Assembly: GCA_002070275.1 (NCBI GenBank)
Contig: MWCY01000017.1
Location: forward strand, 1 to 60,991
Origin: Candidatus Hydrogenedentes bacterium ADurb.Bin170
GTDB lineage: Bacteria; Hydrogenedentota; Hydrogenedentia; Hydrogenedentales; CAITNO01
Direction: 5' to 3'
Length of the DNA stretch: 60,991 bases
Shown: piece by piece, positions 18,074 to 27,449 of the stretch
How positions within the stretch are numbered: the first letter of the stretch is position 1
Layout of the letters: each line of letters opens with the position of its first letter
Notes under the pieces: generated by a model
The model's input: the letters and a program-made list of their open reading frames with translations, nothing else
Database searches by the model: none
What the model was told of the DNA's origin: nothing
Made by a program: the position numbers and the translations under genes

Positions 18074-19099
18074 ATGCGAGATAAACAATGGAATGATCTG
18101 CTTGCTGTACTGGACGGAAAACGCGTGTCCCCGCTTCCGGTTGGTTTCATTATAGACAGCCCGTGGCTGCCCGCCTGGCATGGCGTATCGGTGATGGATT
18201 ATTTCGCCGATCCCCATATCTGGCTTGAAGCAAATTTAAATGCCTGTTCTACTTTTCCTGATATTTGGTTTTTGCCTGGGTTCTGGTCAGAATTCGGCAT
18301 GTGTTCCGAACCTGCCGCTCTGGGAGCCCGCTGCAGTTTTTATCCTGCAGAGCTGCCCTATGCCCATCCGCTGCCGGATGTTGTGAAACAATTTCCTGAC
18401 CGTCCTGATCCCAAAAGCGACGGGCTCACCCCATTTTTACTGCATCGTCTCTGCTCCATGCGCAGCAAGATTGAGTCGCATGGATACACTATCCGGTTCG
18501 CCATTGCGCGGGGTCCACTGAATATTGCCTCTTTTCTGATGGGAATTTCCGAGTTTTTAATGGCACTGCGTTTGGAGCCGGACAGTGTCCATCAGCTGCT
18601 GCAAAAAATTAATACCTACCTTCTAGAATGGCTCCGGTTGCAAAAAAATAGAATTGATTCCATTGACGGTATCTTTATTTTAGATGATATAGTCGGCTTT
18701 CTGGGGGAGCCTGATTATCAAGAGTTCGCACACCCGTATTTAAAAGAGCTTTTTAACGCTTTTCCTGCTTCTGTCCGCTTTTTTCACAATGATGCTGAAG
18801 GGCTGGTGTGCGCTTCGCATTTGCCGGATCTTAACGTTAATCTGTTTAATTTTTCACACAACCATTCCATAGAACAAATAAGAGCGCTTGCCGGGAATAC
18901 AGTGACGCTTCTAGGAAATTTGCCGCCCCGAGATGTACTGGCGCAGGCATCAGCTGAAAAGGTCTATCAGGAGACAGACAAACTGGCTCGAGCTCTTGAT
19001 GACCCGCGCCGTGTTATTTTTTCCTGTGGCGGCGGAATGCCTCCGGGCGTTCCCACCGAAAACATCCTCGCTTTTCTGAAAGCAGTCCAATCTGTCTGA
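18074..19099 (+). CDS. Uroporphyrinogen decarboxylase-family protein (methyltransferase-like)
   Basis: A 341-residue TIM-barrel protein of the URO-D superfamily, which includes HemE and the corrinoid-dependent methyltransferases MtaA/MtbA/MetE-like enzymes. Recognisable parts are RFAIARGPLNIASFLMG (mid-protein), DGIFILDDIVGFLG, the strand VRFFHNDAEG and SCGGGMPPGVPTENI near the end. HemE's N-terminal arginine motif is absent, so heme synthesis is unlikely. The MtaA-type H-x-C zinc motif reads H-N-D here, so zinc-thiolate methyl transfer is uncertain. A GAGGA site precedes the ATG, 9 bases behind the Gfo/Idh gene. Such pairs occur often in this bacterial group, with unknown substrates. Confidence 0.8.
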   Translation: MRDKQWNDLLAVLDGKRVSPLPVGFIIDSPWLPAWHGVSVMDYFADPHIWLEANLNACSTFPDIWFLPGFWSEFGMCSEPAALGARCSFYPAELPYAHPLPDVVKQFPDRPDPKSDGLTPFLLHRLCSMRSKIESHGYTIRFAIARGPLNIASFLMGISEFLMALRLEPDSVHQLLQKINTYLLEWLRLQKNRIDSIDGIFILDDIVGFLGEPDYQEFAHPYLKELFNAFPASVRFFHNDAEGLVCASHLPDLNVNLFNFSHNHSIEQIRALAGNTVTLLGNLPPRDVLAQASAEKVYQETDKLARALDDPRRVIFSCGGGMPPGVPTENILAFLKAVQSV

Positions 19100-19143
19100 A
19101 AATAGAGAGACAGGAAAGTATTCGGTCGGAAAAAGCGTTTTCC
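19092..19143 (+). terminator. Two short hairpins after the UroD-family gene
   Basis: A first hairpin pairs CTGTCT (19092-19097, touching the stop codon) with AGACAG (19108-19113). A second pairs GGAAAA (19128-19133) with TTTTCC (19138-19143) around an AGCG loop. Neither has a long T run, so factor-independent termination is only possible, not clear. Confidence 0.25.
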
Positions 19144-19192
19144 TCCTGACAGTAACAAATGCTCTCTTCTCTTTTTATTGTCCTGAAACTTT

Positions 19193-19201
19193 TGTTATAC
19201 T
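19193..19201 (+). promoter_or_regulatory. Predicted extended -10 promoter for lgt
   Basis: TGT plus TATACT (19193-19201) forms an extended -10 element 63 bases before the lgt ATG. No good -35 box is seen, which is usual for extended -10 promoters. Confidence 0.4.
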
Positions 19202-19264
19202 CAAAAACTGTAGGTGCAAACCCCGCCTGCACGAACCACAATACCTCTGATTTAAAGGAATTTT

Positions 19265-20125
19265 ATGTACCCGACACTACTCAGCTGGGGCGAATTGCGC
19301 TTCCATTCCTATACAGTGATGATGACGCTTGCTTTTCTTATTGGTGCTCTGGGGCCCAACTGGCTAAATATGCGCAGGAAAGAGCCCTACGCTGCTACTC
19401 CGGCTGGCGGTATATGGATCTTTATTGGTGGCATAGCCGGCGCTAAAATTTATTGGGTTTTCCAGTACGGCGGCTGGGATGATCTAAGATATCTGCAATT
19501 TTTTCTGACGGGCGGTCTCGTGTTTTTCGGCGGTCTGATCGGCGGGATAATTGCAGGCATTGCTTACCTTAAATATGCGAAAACACCCGTGATTCCTGCT
19601 GCTGATATGGTTGCCCCTTTCCTTGCCTTCGCCCATGGCATCGGGAGAATCGGCTGTTTTCTCAATGGCTGCTGCTGGGGCCGTCTGTGCAGTGAAGGAC
19701 TTCTCTGGGGGGTATCTTTTCCCCGTGCCAGCTACGGGCCTTTCAGAGAGCAGGTCAGAAAGGGGCTTATTGACGGCGCAGCTGACTTTTCTCTTCCTAT
19801 CCACCCTGTCCAGCTGTACGAAACATTGGGTCTCTTTGTTTTGTTTGTTGTACTGATGATCATTTACAAAAAACATAAACATACTGGAGTCGTTTCTCTT
19901 TCATATATAACTCTATACGGACTTCTCCGTCTCACTACTGAAGGATTCAGAGGAGAAAGCGTACGTTCTGTTTTTGGATGGCTAACAGTCTCACAGACAA
20001 TAGGTCTTGCCATGTTTGTTACGGGCGGGCTGCTTTTTCTCCTTTTTAAATGCACTATATGGAAAGACCGTAAGAGCGACGATGCTTCTGAGGTTACTGT
20101 TGTCCTGAAGGAGTCTGATTTATAG
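19265..20125 (+). CDS. lgt: Prolipoprotein diacylglyceryl transferase
   Basis: Inner-membrane enzyme that transfers diacylglycerol from phosphatidylglycerol to the lipobox cysteine, the first step for the lipoproteins seen in this window. The 286-residue protein has about seven hydrophobic segments. The Lgt signature HGIGRIGCFLNGCCWG (about 122-137) holds the key Arg, and HPVQLYE (about 179-185) is the later conserved region. The Cys-rich form of the signature is seen in planctomycete- and delta-type enzymes rather than the Asn form of E. coli. AAGGAA lies before the ATG. It appears to be a single-gene unit with its own promoter. Confidence 0.96.
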   Translation: MYPTLLSWGELRFHSYTVMMTLAFLIGALGPNWLNMRRKEPYAATPAGGIWIFIGGIAGAKIYWVFQYGGWDDLRYLQFFLTGGLVFFGGLIGGIIAGIAYLKYAKTPVIPAADMVAPFLAFAHGIGRIGCFLNGCCWGRLCSEGLLWGVSFPRASYGPFREQVRKGLIDGAADFSLPIHPVQLYETLGLFVLFVVLMIIYKKHKHTGVVSLSYITLYGLLRLTTEGFRGESVRSVFGWLTVSQTIGLAMFVTGGLLFLLFKCTIWKDRKSDDASEVTVVLKESDL

Positions 20126-20205
20126 TCATCCTCCTGCGGACAGCCAGTCTTCTTTTTTCTTTTACGCATGTTACCGGTGTATTTTCGTGACTTATTGGAG
20201 CCGGT

Positions 20206-21915
20206 ATGGAAAACTTTCAGATTTCGCGCTTGCTTGATGAAACAGCTTTCTGGCTGGAAATTGCCGGGGAGTCTCCTTTTGCAGTTAGGGCGTATGCTAC
20301 GGCTGCTACAACAGTCAACAGAAGCGACCTTGAAATTGCAGAATTGGTTCTTTCCCATCAGCCTTACAGCCTGCCCGGCATCGGTAAAACACTTTCGTCA
20401 CAGATTGAAGAGTGCGTTCTCCATGGCCGGATAACGTTTCTGGACGATTTGCGGAAGCGTTTTCCTGAGTCGCTCCGGAGCCTTTTGAAAGTGCCCGGAA
20501 TAGGCGCAAAACTCATCCGACTCTTTTATGAACAGTTGGGCATTACCACATTGCCCTTATTAAAAGAGAATTGCCTGAACGGTGAAATACAGAAGTTGCC
20601 CGGATTTGGAGAGAAAAGAGTCCAGAAACTTCTCGAAGCAATCGCTTTTGCAGAGGCACAACAGGGAAAATACCGTATTACGCCTATAGAGGACGAAGCC
20701 CGGGCACTATCGTCTTTTTTATCTTCCTTACCCTGTGTCCTGCGTTTTAAAATTACCGGCAAACTGAGGCGTTTTTCCAACGTTTATGAAAAGCTGGTTT
20801 TTGTTGTTCTGGGGTCGGATATCGGGCAGATCAAAGCAGCGTTGGAGGAAACATTTGCCGGCATCTCCCAAAGTGGTTGTGTTCCTGAAAAGTTTAGTTT
20901 TCGTACGGCTCCCGGCATGCTTTGTGAGGTGTATGTGACAGAAGATCAGGCTTGCTGGGTTCCTCTTTTGATTGAAACAACAGGCAGCGCACAGCATGTT
21001 GCCGCTCTGAAACAGCTGAGTGCATCAAAAGGACTTTTATGGCAGTCTTCTGTTCTTAAGGATGCGCAAGGGCACCCTTTCAATTTCGAGAAGGAAGAGG
21101 CGTTTTATGCTCTTTTAGGAATACCTTACTGTGAACCCGTCATCCGTGAAAATGTGTATTTACCTGTTGTATCAGACACACCGGAGCTGCTGAATTTGGG
21201 GGATCTAAAAGGGCTGGTTCATTGTCACTCCCAGTGGAGTGACGGCGCCCACTCACTAGAATCTATGGCGCTTGCCTGCCGCGATCTTGGCTACACCTAT
21301 ATGCTGATCACTGATCACAGCCAATCATCTAAGATAGCCAATGGTCTGGAACCCGACCGAATTGCGGCGCAGCATCAGGAAATTGACGCGTTAAACAGGC
21401 GCTTGACCGGCATCCGAGTTCTTAAAGGAATCGAATCGGACATTCGCAAGGATGGTTCTCTGGATTATGATGAAGCTATTCTCAGAACCTTTGATTGGGT
21501 GATTGCTTCAGTACATAATGGGCTTGACCTGGATAAAACAGAAGCGACCAGACGGCTGATTCGTGCCATGGAAAATCCATTTACCTCTGCGATAGGGCAT
21601 CCCAGCGGTCGGCATCTTCTCACCCGCCCCGGTTACGAGCTGGATATGGAAAAAATTACAGATGCGGCTGTAACCAATAAGGTGGCGTTGGAAATCAATG
21701 CGAGTCCCAAACGGTTTGATCTTGACTGGCGCCATCTTAAAGACGCTGCTCATAAAGGGGCGCGCTTCATTATCTCGCCGGATGCTCATCGCATCACCGG
21801 CTTTCAGAACGTTCGCTACGGTGTTCAACTTGCGCGAAAAGGCTGTTTGTCTTCCGACCACATATTAAACTGCCTCCCGCCCGAGGAATTTATGGCATGG
21901 CAAAAAAAACCATAA
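20206..21915 (+). CDS. polX: PolX-type protein: HhH and PHP exonuclease domains, polymerase site degraded
   Basis: Family-X DNA polymerases of bacteria join a small polymerase core to a PHP nuclease and act in base-excision repair. Here helix-hairpin-helix motifs (SLPGIGKTLS about 55-64, VPGIGAKLI about 96-104, LPGFGEKRV about 131-139) and a palm-like region (about 175-300) are followed by an intact PHP domain (about 335-560): His339, His341, Asp346, Asp370-His371, Glu410, His437, His465, Asp526 and His528. In the palm, the usual GS-x-RR...D-x-D becomes GKLRR with Lys196 and Val198 in place of the two aspartates, and the third is Glu241. Polymerase activity is thus unlikely while nuclease activity is expected. 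The gene overlaps nth by 19 bases. Confidence 0.88.
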   Translation: MENFQISRLLDETAFWLEIAGESPFAVRAYATAATTVNRSDLEIAELVLSHQPYSLPGIGKTLSSQIEECVLHGRITFLDDLRKRFPESLRSLLKVPGIGAKLIRLFYEQLGITTLPLLKENCLNGEIQKLPGFGEKRVQKLLEAIAFAEAQQGKYRITPIEDEARALSSFLSSLPCVLRFKITGKLRRFSNVYEKLVFVVLGSDIGQIKAALEETFAGISQSGCVPEKFSFRTAPGMLCEVYVTEDQACWVPLLIETTGSAQHVAALKQLSASKGLLWQSSVLKDAQGHPFNFEKEEAFYALLGIPYCEPVIRENVYLPVVSDTPELLNLGDLKGLVHCHSQWSDGAHSLESMALACRDLGYTYMLITDHSQSSKIANGLEPDRIAAQHQEIDALNRRLTGIRVLKGIESDIRKDGSLDYDEAILRTFDWVIASVHNGLDLDKTEATRRLIRAMENPFTSAIGHPSGRHLLTRPGYELDMEKITDAAVTNKVALEINASPKRFDLDWRHLKDAAHKGARFIISPDAHRITGFQNVRYGVQLARKGCLSSDHILNCLPPEEFMAWQKKP

Positions 21916-22574
21916 ACGCTGCTAAAGAAAAAAAAAGAGTCGCTGCCATTTACCGTCTTCTGCAGGAAACCTATCCGGAAGCAGCCTGCACGCTTAATTT
22001 CAGATCTCCGTTGCAGCTTTTAATCATGACTATTCTCGCTGCCCAATGTACAGATGCACGTGTAAATATTGTATGTACGCAGCTGTTCAAGGACTTTCAA
22101 AGCGTTGATGACTTTGCTGATGCAGCACCGGGCGCGCTGGAAAAGGCAATTCATGCCTGCGGTTTTTTTAATCAGAAAGCCAGAGCGATCCGTGAAAGCT
22201 GCCGTATGCTTCGGGCAGAATATAACAGTCAGGTCCCGGACACAATGGATGATCTGCTGCGCCTGCCCGGCGTCGGGAGAAAAATTGCCAATGCGGTCCT
22301 TGGCGAATGTTTTGGAAAGCCGGCTGTTGTTGTCGATACACACTGCAAACGTGTTGCCAACAGACTTGGTTTTACCCGTCATCAGGATCCGGGAAAAATA
22401 GAGATTGACCTGCAGCAGCTCTGGCAGCCCGAGCACTGGACGATGTATTCCCAGTATATGGTTCATCATGGGCGTGCCTATTGTCTTGCGCGCTCTCCAA
22501 AATGTGCAGATTGTCCTCTCTTCTCTTTGTGTCCGTGGCCTGAAAAAGACAAGAGGGCACATGACGCATTCTGA
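21897..22574 (+). CDS. nth: Endonuclease III (DNA glycosylase/AP lyase)
   Basis: Removes oxidised pyrimidines in base-excision repair. The 225 residues hold the helix-hairpin-helix LPGVGRKIANAV with catalytic Lys (about 120), the catalytic Asp in VVVDTHCKR (about 141), and the [4Fe-4S] cluster motif C-x6-C-x2-C-x5-C near residues 196-212. It overlaps the end of polX by 19 bases and the start of the CPBP gene by 14, so all three are co-translated. Functional pairing with PolX in one repair pathway fits the operon. Confidence 0.97.
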   Translation: MAKKTINAAKEKKRVAAIYRLLQETYPEAACTLNFRSPLQLLIMTILAAQCTDARVNIVCTQLFKDFQSVDDFADAAPGALEKAIHACGFFNQKARAIRESCRMLRAEYNSQVPDTMDDLLRLPGVGRKIANAVLGECFGKPAVVVDTHCKRVANRLGFTRHQDPGKIEIDLQQLWQPEHWTMYSQYMVHHGRAYCLARSPKCADCPLFSLCPWPEKDKRAHDAF

Positions 22575-23316
22575 CCCCTCTAAAGCCGCGGTGTTGCCGG
22601 TTGCGGAAGGCCGTACTTCTTTTGCCTGGATTAGCATACTGTATGTCGGTCTTGTTTTCACAGTGGATACCCTCGCCTCCCAAAGAGTATCTTTTCTCTT
22701 TGACTGGACAATGTTTAGTTGGTCATTGTCAGATTTATTGGAGTATCTGCCCGATTTTCAGAAAGGAAGTCCCTTACTCCGCATTGCCTTCCATTTTGAT
22801 CTGTTTAAATTTTTAGCGTGGTTTCTGTTTCCCTTCGTGCTTTGTTGGAAAAATCTGGACAGGCAGTGGCTTCTGCCGACGCATACACAAAAACGCTCCC
22901 GGTTGTTTTATTTCTTTTTCGTCCTCTCTGTCTTTGTTGTACTGATAGCGCTTTTCTTGATTCCGTCGTTGAGGGATTATTACGGAGGCAATACAGGTGC
23001 GCATCAGAAAAGCTGGCTGGAAGTCGGTTTGTCTTTTTTTGTGTGGGAAATGTCCTGGTTCCCAGGGTGGGAGTTTTTATGCCGGTATGTGCTGCTTCGT
23101 GCTGCTCTGCGGATTCGCCCATCGTGGGGCTGGCTCGTGGTTCCGCTTTTTGAAGGTCTTTATCATTTACAGAAGCCTTTCGCAGAAGCAATGGGCATGG
23201 CTGTGTTTTCTTTATTTATGACTGCCTGGACTGTACAGCATAAAAGCATGTTCATTCCATTTTGTGTTCATTTCCTTATAGAGATTGTTTTGCTGATATT
23301 CCTCTTCTTGATTTGA
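22561..23316 (+). CDS. CPBP-family intramembrane protein (CAAX/bacteriocin-processing-like)
   Basis: A polytopic membrane protein of 251 residues with about seven hydrophobic segments. The C-terminal half has the CPBP/abortive-infection pattern: WEFLCRYVLLRAALR (a single Glu in place of the usual Glu-Glu pair, about 175-190), FEGLYHLQKPFAEAMG and a final VHF segment, so the Glu and both His positions of the putative metalloprotease site are retained. I choose the ATG at 22561 because AGAGG lies just before it; this overlaps nth by 14 bases. The frame is open further upstream inside nth but without a site. Peptidase activity and target are inference. Confidence 0.72.
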   Translation: MTHSDPSKAAVLPVAEGRTSFAWISILYVGLVFTVDTLASQRVSFLFDWTMFSWSLSDLLEYLPDFQKGSPLLRIAFHFDLFKFLAWFLFPFVLCWKNLDRQWLLPTHTQKRSRLFYFFFVLSVFVVLIALFLIPSLRDYYGGNTGAHQKSWLEVGLSFFVWEMSWFPGWEFLCRYVLLRAALRIRPSWGWLVVPLFEGLYHLQKPFAEAMGMAVFSLFMTAWTVQHKSMFIPFCVHFLIEIVLLIFLFLI

Positions 23317-23321
23317 GCCTG

Positions 23322-23343
23322 CAGCAGCATCATTTTACTGCTG
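23322..23343. terminator. Hairpin at a convergent junction
   Basis: CAGCAG (23322-23327) and CTGCTG (23338-23343) form a 6-pair stem with a 10-base loop, spanning the 18-base gap between the CPBP gene and the oppositely directed AsmA-like gene. It could stop transcription both ways, but T runs are short on both strands. Confidence 0.28.
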
Positions 23344-26300
23344 AGTCTGGGTTCGTGTGGCGCCCAGAATTCCTCCGCCGGACCTGAAAATGGACATGAA
23401 CATTTGCCGGGGAGTATCCAGCAGTTTCATGGCCTCGCCTGTAAGATCGGCGGCACCGCTTACAAAAGTTACACCAATGGGCGGCAGACCAGCCAATTCA
23501 CTCGTCGGATTGAACGTTGGCCCCGAAAGTTGAAACCCCAGTTCTATGTTGCGCTGTGTCATACGGAAGCCCTGAATATTAAAACTCTCCCGCATGATGG
23601 AAATCTGTTCAGCCAGATCAGGAGACATGGACAGGTCTATTCTGTAATTCATATCCCCTTCCAGAATCCAAATGCCATGACCTGTTATAGTCATTCCGTC
23701 AGATTCAATAGATACATTGTCTGTGAAAATTTGATCCCCTTTAATTTTCAAATCAGAGCTGAGTTTTTTAAACCGCAGTGCAGCAGGCGGCAAAACGCCA
23801 AATTTCTGGGCAAAGCTGGACGTAAACACTTCATATAATTTATGTTCAATGAAATGCCCATTGGTAACTGAAAAACTGCCTTCGGTTTCTAATGTATTCC
23901 CGGGATCATCCTGGTCGACAGTATAAGAAACAGTGCCTGTGCAATTTCCTTCCAGAATCTCCGGCAACTCCAGGTGCCGGATAAGATAAACAGCGGGAAT
24001 CTCTTCCCAGTTCCCTTTTAATGTCATGATATTGTCGCGTTTTTCGTGATGATAGGCCCCATTAACCTGACCATCTCCCATTTTTCCACGGAAAAACGAA
24101 AAATATGTTTCATCAGGATTGTCATGAAGCTGACCGGAAAAATCTTTCCCCTGCCACGGAGGAAGTGAAATACTGTCAGCGGACAAATTGAAAATCCAAA
24201 AAGTCGGCTCCGACGGCTTCTCTTCTGAATCCTGCTCTTCCTCCTTAGCACCCATGGGAAGAATCCATTTTTCTGAAAAGGGCGGCACCTTGGCATCCCC
24301 GGCATGTATGACAAATTCTGTTGTTTTTGGTTTGTTTTTGATAGTGGTTATTGTAACTTCCACGCTGGTATCTGTGCAGTCCAGCGGGTGAATACCACCA
24401 TCGGGAAAAAAAGAAACATGATCGAAGTGGCCGCCCAGTTTGGCAATGGAATCACCCGGCAACGGCCCAACATAATTAGACTCATAAAAACCATTTTTGC
24501 AGGCTCCCCCTAAAGCAGTGTACGGAATATCAACACACTTGCCGGCGCTGTTGACTTCCAGATGCGGCAGATCAACGCGGGTACGAGTGTTCTCCCATTT
24601 CTTATCATCGCTGTACCGGTATTTGAGATCCGCAAGAATTTTCGTGTCTTCTACAAATGCCTCCCCTGTAATAGTCATACTTTTACCGGGCAGAATCTCT
24701 GCATTAAGCGACTTGATCGTTGCGCCTACACCAACAGGTTTTTTTAGCCACCATTCAAATGCGACCATGCCTCGGGTAACATCGGCACTGGCTTTTACAG
24801 TGAGGGGACCGCCTGCCAAATAGGTGCCTGAGGCATGGAAAGCAATATCTCCGGCAAGTTTTAAATTCTTAATGGAATCCTTCAGGATTGTATTTTCCAG
24901 CGCAGAAAGTTCCCCGGTGATTTTGAACTCTGCTTTCTCCTTTTCCAGATCATAGGTTGCACTGCCGTACAAATCCTTTTCTGCAAGAAGAGCGCTGAAA
25001 GGCTGTAAGGAAATTGTCTTTCCATGAAGGCTGATTACTCCGGAGACCTGAGTAGCTTCAAAGCCGGCTTTGGCAGCCTTGATCGAGCCATCAGAAACCA
25101 GCGCAGAAAGTTCAGGGACAGCAGAAACGGAGTCCCAGGATGCGCGGATTTGCTGCAGCCGAAACGCAACTTCAGGGATCTCTTTATTGGAAGGCTGAAG
25201 GGCGAGGGTAATTTCCGGGACAGCAGCTTCGACTTTTATAGAAGGGTGTTCGAGTGCGCCTGTCACCTGACAGACTATATATTCATTTCCGGAAAGGTGT
25301 ATTACAGGTTTTCCTAAGCGATTTAAAGTTTTTGGCAGGTATTCCGCTAAAATGGCGGAAAGAGGCAGGTTTTCTCCGGTTACAGATGCCTGCACCTGGG
25401 GTGAATCTGCCGAAAAATCAATAACGCCTTGTCCTTTGAGATTCAACAGATCTGTAGACAGGTCTCCGCTAAGGACTCTGAGCTGTTTATCTGCGGAGCT
25501 CCATTGAATGACACTGCGCAGCGCTCCATTGATAGAGCTGAAAGCTGCCGGAAGATCCGGAAAGGTAAACCGGGAAATATCAAGGGTTGTCTCAACAAGC
25601 AGAGACTTTTCCGTATCGCCGGAAAAGGAAACATTTCCTTCCAGTGCTCCATCCAACCCATCAGGGACCGGGGTAAAATGACGTAACAGCGCTCCGTTGA
25701 TGCCATCAAAGTGAACCTCTCCACGGACATGTCCGGGGAGCTGCAGATCTCCTGCAACTTTTATTTTTCCTGCACTAGCACCAACGGAAAACGCTGTTTC
25801 CAATGCAACGAGCAGTGCACCTTTCCCCGAATCATTGGTCAGGGAAAAAGAAATGCTGTCAAATGAGAGTATGCTTTTATCGTCTTGCCTTATCTCCAGA
25901 GAACAATCCGACCCTGATAATCTCTGAAAGGGAAGCCTTTCCAACAAGTCTGGCGGCAGGAGAAAAGGCTTCTTTTGGGGCTTTGGCTGTTGCGAAGAAC
26001 TCCCTTTAAAGTAGACGAGTTTCACGCCTTCCAGCACTGCATCGCCCACAGAAATTTTTCCCCGGATCATCGCCGGAATTGAAAGTGCCAATTTGACACT
26101 TTGCGCGCGCATATGCAATTTATCATTATCGCCCAGAGGCAAAAGCAGTGATAGTTCGGAAAGCGTCAGACTTCGGAGGCCCTCTGTTTCTACGGAAGTG
26201 ACGTTAAAATCTATTCCTGTATGTGCTTTGATTGTTTGGAGAGAGTGTTCCCTGGCATTCTGCAGGTGGTATTTTAGGAATACAGCACCAGCCGCCGTTA

Positions 26301-26367
26301 TAAAGGAGAGGATAAACGTCGCAACTATTAAAAAAGAGATGGCATTATGACGCTGCTTAAAGTGCAC
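23335..26367 (-). CDS. AsmA/YhdP-family envelope protein
   Basis: A 1010-residue protein with one N-terminal transmembrane helix (about 10-31) and a long periplasmic part made of beta-rich repeats, the pattern of AsmA-like proteins thought to bridge the periplasm and carry phospholipids to the outer membrane. The N-terminal part (GLRSLTLSELSLLLP, AMIRGKISVGDAVLEGVKL) and the C-terminal domain (NVSIESDGMTITGHGIW, about 910-930) match the family. The best in-frame start is a GTG at 26367, 12 bases after the recA stop; GAGG runs into the GTG itself, so initiation likely depends on ribosomes leaving recA. No ATG is available nearby in frame. Which AsmA paralog it is cannot be told. Confidence 0.82.
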   Translation of the reverse strand: MHFKQRHNAISFLIVATFILSFITAAGAVFLKYHLQNAREHSLQTIKAHTGIDFNVTSVETEGLRSLTLSELSLLLPLGDNDKLHMRAQSVKLALSIPAMIRGKISVGDAVLEGVKLVYFKGSSSQQPKPQKKPFLLPPDLLERLPFQRLSGSDCSLEIRQDDKSILSFDSISFSLTNDSGKGALLVALETAFSVGASAGKIKVAGDLQLPGHVRGEVHFDGINGALLRHFTPVPDGLDGALEGNVSFSGDTEKSLLVETTLDISRFTFPDLPAAFSSINGALRSVIQWSSADKQLRVLSGDLSTDLLNLKGQGVIDFSADSPQVQASVTGENLPLSAILAEYLPKTLNRLGKPVIHLSGNEYIVCQVTGALEHPSIKVEAAVPEITLALQPSNKEIPEVAFRLQQIRASWDSVSAVPELSALVSDGSIKAAKAGFEATQVSGVISLHGKTISLQPFSALLAEKDLYGSATYDLEKEKAEFKITGELSALENTILKDSIKNLKLAGDIAFHASGTYLAGGPLTVKASADVTRGMVAFEWWLKKPVGVGATIKSLNAEILPGKSMTITGEAFVEDTKILADLKYRYSDDKKWENTRTRVDLPHLEVNSAGKCVDIPYTALGGACKNGFYESNYVGPLPGDSIAKLGGHFDHVSFFPDGGIHPLDCTDTSVEVTITTIKNKPKTTEFVIHAGDAKVPPFSEKWILPMGAKEEEQDSEEKPSEPTFWIFNLSADSISLPPWQGKDFSGQLHDNPDETYFSFFRGKMGDGQVNGAYHHEKRDNIMTLKGNWEEIPAVYLIRHLELPEILEGNCTGTVSYTVDQDDPGNTLETEGSFSVTNGHFIEHKLYEVFTSSFAQKFGVLPPAALRFKKLSSDLKIKGDQIFTDNVSIESDGMTITGHGIWILEGDMNYRIDLSMSPDLAEQISIMRESFNIQGFRMTQRNIELGFQLSGPTFNPTSELAGLPPIGVTFVSGAADLTGEAMKLLDTPRQMFMSIFRSGGGILGATRTQTQQ

Positions 26368-26379
26368 CTCAGGCAGTTG

Positions 26380-27429
26380 CTACTCCGCGGGTTGTTCGTC
26401 TGTTTCTTTTGCGATCCAGGGCAAGCCTTTGTTGGCAAGAATTTGCGACACAAGTTTTTCTGTAAGTGCCGGATTGTCTCTGAGATACTGTCTTGTATTT
26501 TCCCGCCCCTGTCCAAGATTTTCTCCGTCATGAGAAAACCAGGCGCCGCTTTTCAATATTAATTTCTCTTCCAGAGCAAGATCCAGAATATCTCCTTCAC
26601 GGCTGATACCCTCATCAAATAAAATATCAAATTCAGCCTGACGGAAAGGAGCACTTACTTTGTTTTTAACGACCTTGACCCGCACTCGGTTTCCAACGTT
26701 TTCTTCACGGTCTTTCAAGCCGGATATTCTGCGGATGTCCAGGCGCATACTTGAATAGAATTTGAGCGCACGGCCCCCTGTCGTCGTTTCAGGACTGCCA
26801 AACATGACGCCAATCTTTTCGCGGATCTGATTGATGAAAATAAGAAGCGTTTTAGATCTGCTGATGATGGCAGTCAATTTGCGCAGGGCCTGAGACATAA
26901 GCCGCGCCTGCAACCCCACATGAGAATCACCCATGTCTCCTTCCACTTCAGCCTTAGGGACTAGGGCAGCTACAGAGTCCACAACAATGATGTCAACGGC
27001 ATTGCTGCGCACAAGACTCTCGCAGATTTCCAGCGCCTGTTCAGCGGTGTCCGGCTGCGAAACCAGCAGATTATTAATGTCCACGCCAATTTTTTCGGCA
27101 AAAGAAGGATCCAGGGCATGTTCCGCATCAATGTAGCATGCAATGCCGCCCGCACGCTGGGCGCTTGCCACAGAATGCAGTGCAAGGGTTGTTTTCCCTG
27201 AAGATTCCGGACCGAAAATTTCTATCACCCGGCCTCTAGGAAAACCGCCCACGCCTGTTGCTATATCAAGAGAAAGACTGCCCGTCGAAATAACCTGTAC
27301 TCCTTCCCGGAAAGAATCATCGCCAAGACGAACCAGCGTGCCTCTTCCGAACTGTTTTTCAAGCTGGGATACAGCAATATCGAGAGCCCGGGCTTTTCCT
27401 TTGTCATCATTAGTCGCAGCTGCCATCAT
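26380..27429 (-). CDS. recA: Recombinase RecA
   Basis: Strand-exchange ATPase and LexA coprotease. The 349 residues have the canonical Walker [10 protein letters not shown] (about 74-82), the VVDSVAAL Walker B region, the L1/L2 loops with [14 protein letters not shown] and [14 protein letters not shown], and [10 protein letters not shown]. Two in-frame ATGs (27429, 27426) follow AAGGAG. A predicted promoter (27460-27488) is overlapped by a TGAAAA-TTTTCA palindrome (27450-27463), the expected layout for SOS control. The AsmA-like gene follows after 12 bases. No lexA or recX is present in the window. Confidence 0.99.
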   Translation of the reverse strand: MMAAATNDDKGKARALDIAVSQLEKQFGRGTLVRLGDDSFREGVQVISTGSLSLDIATGVGGFPRGRVIEIFGPESSGKTTLALHSVASAQRAGGIACYIDAEHALDPSFAEKIGVDINNLLVSQPDTAEQALEICESLVRSNAVDIIVVDSVAALVPKAEVEGDMGDSHVGLQARLMSQALRKLTAIISRSKTLLIFINQIREKIGVMFGSPETTTGGRALKFYSSMRLDIRRISGLKDREENVGNRVRVKVVKNKVSAPFRQAEFDILFDEGISREGDILDLALEEKLILKSGAWFSHDGENLGQGRENTRQYLRDNPALTEKLVSQILANKGLPWIAKETDEQPAE

Positions 27430-27449
27430 TATCTCCTTTTATGGTTTAC

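Noticed and set aside
19092-19264. A riboswitch before lgt
   Set aside because: The two short hairpins do not match any riboswitch class I know and an extended -10 promoter lies after them.
22020-22661. Open frame of 213 codons on the minus strand
   Set aside because: Antisense to nth, whose catalytic and cluster residues are intact.
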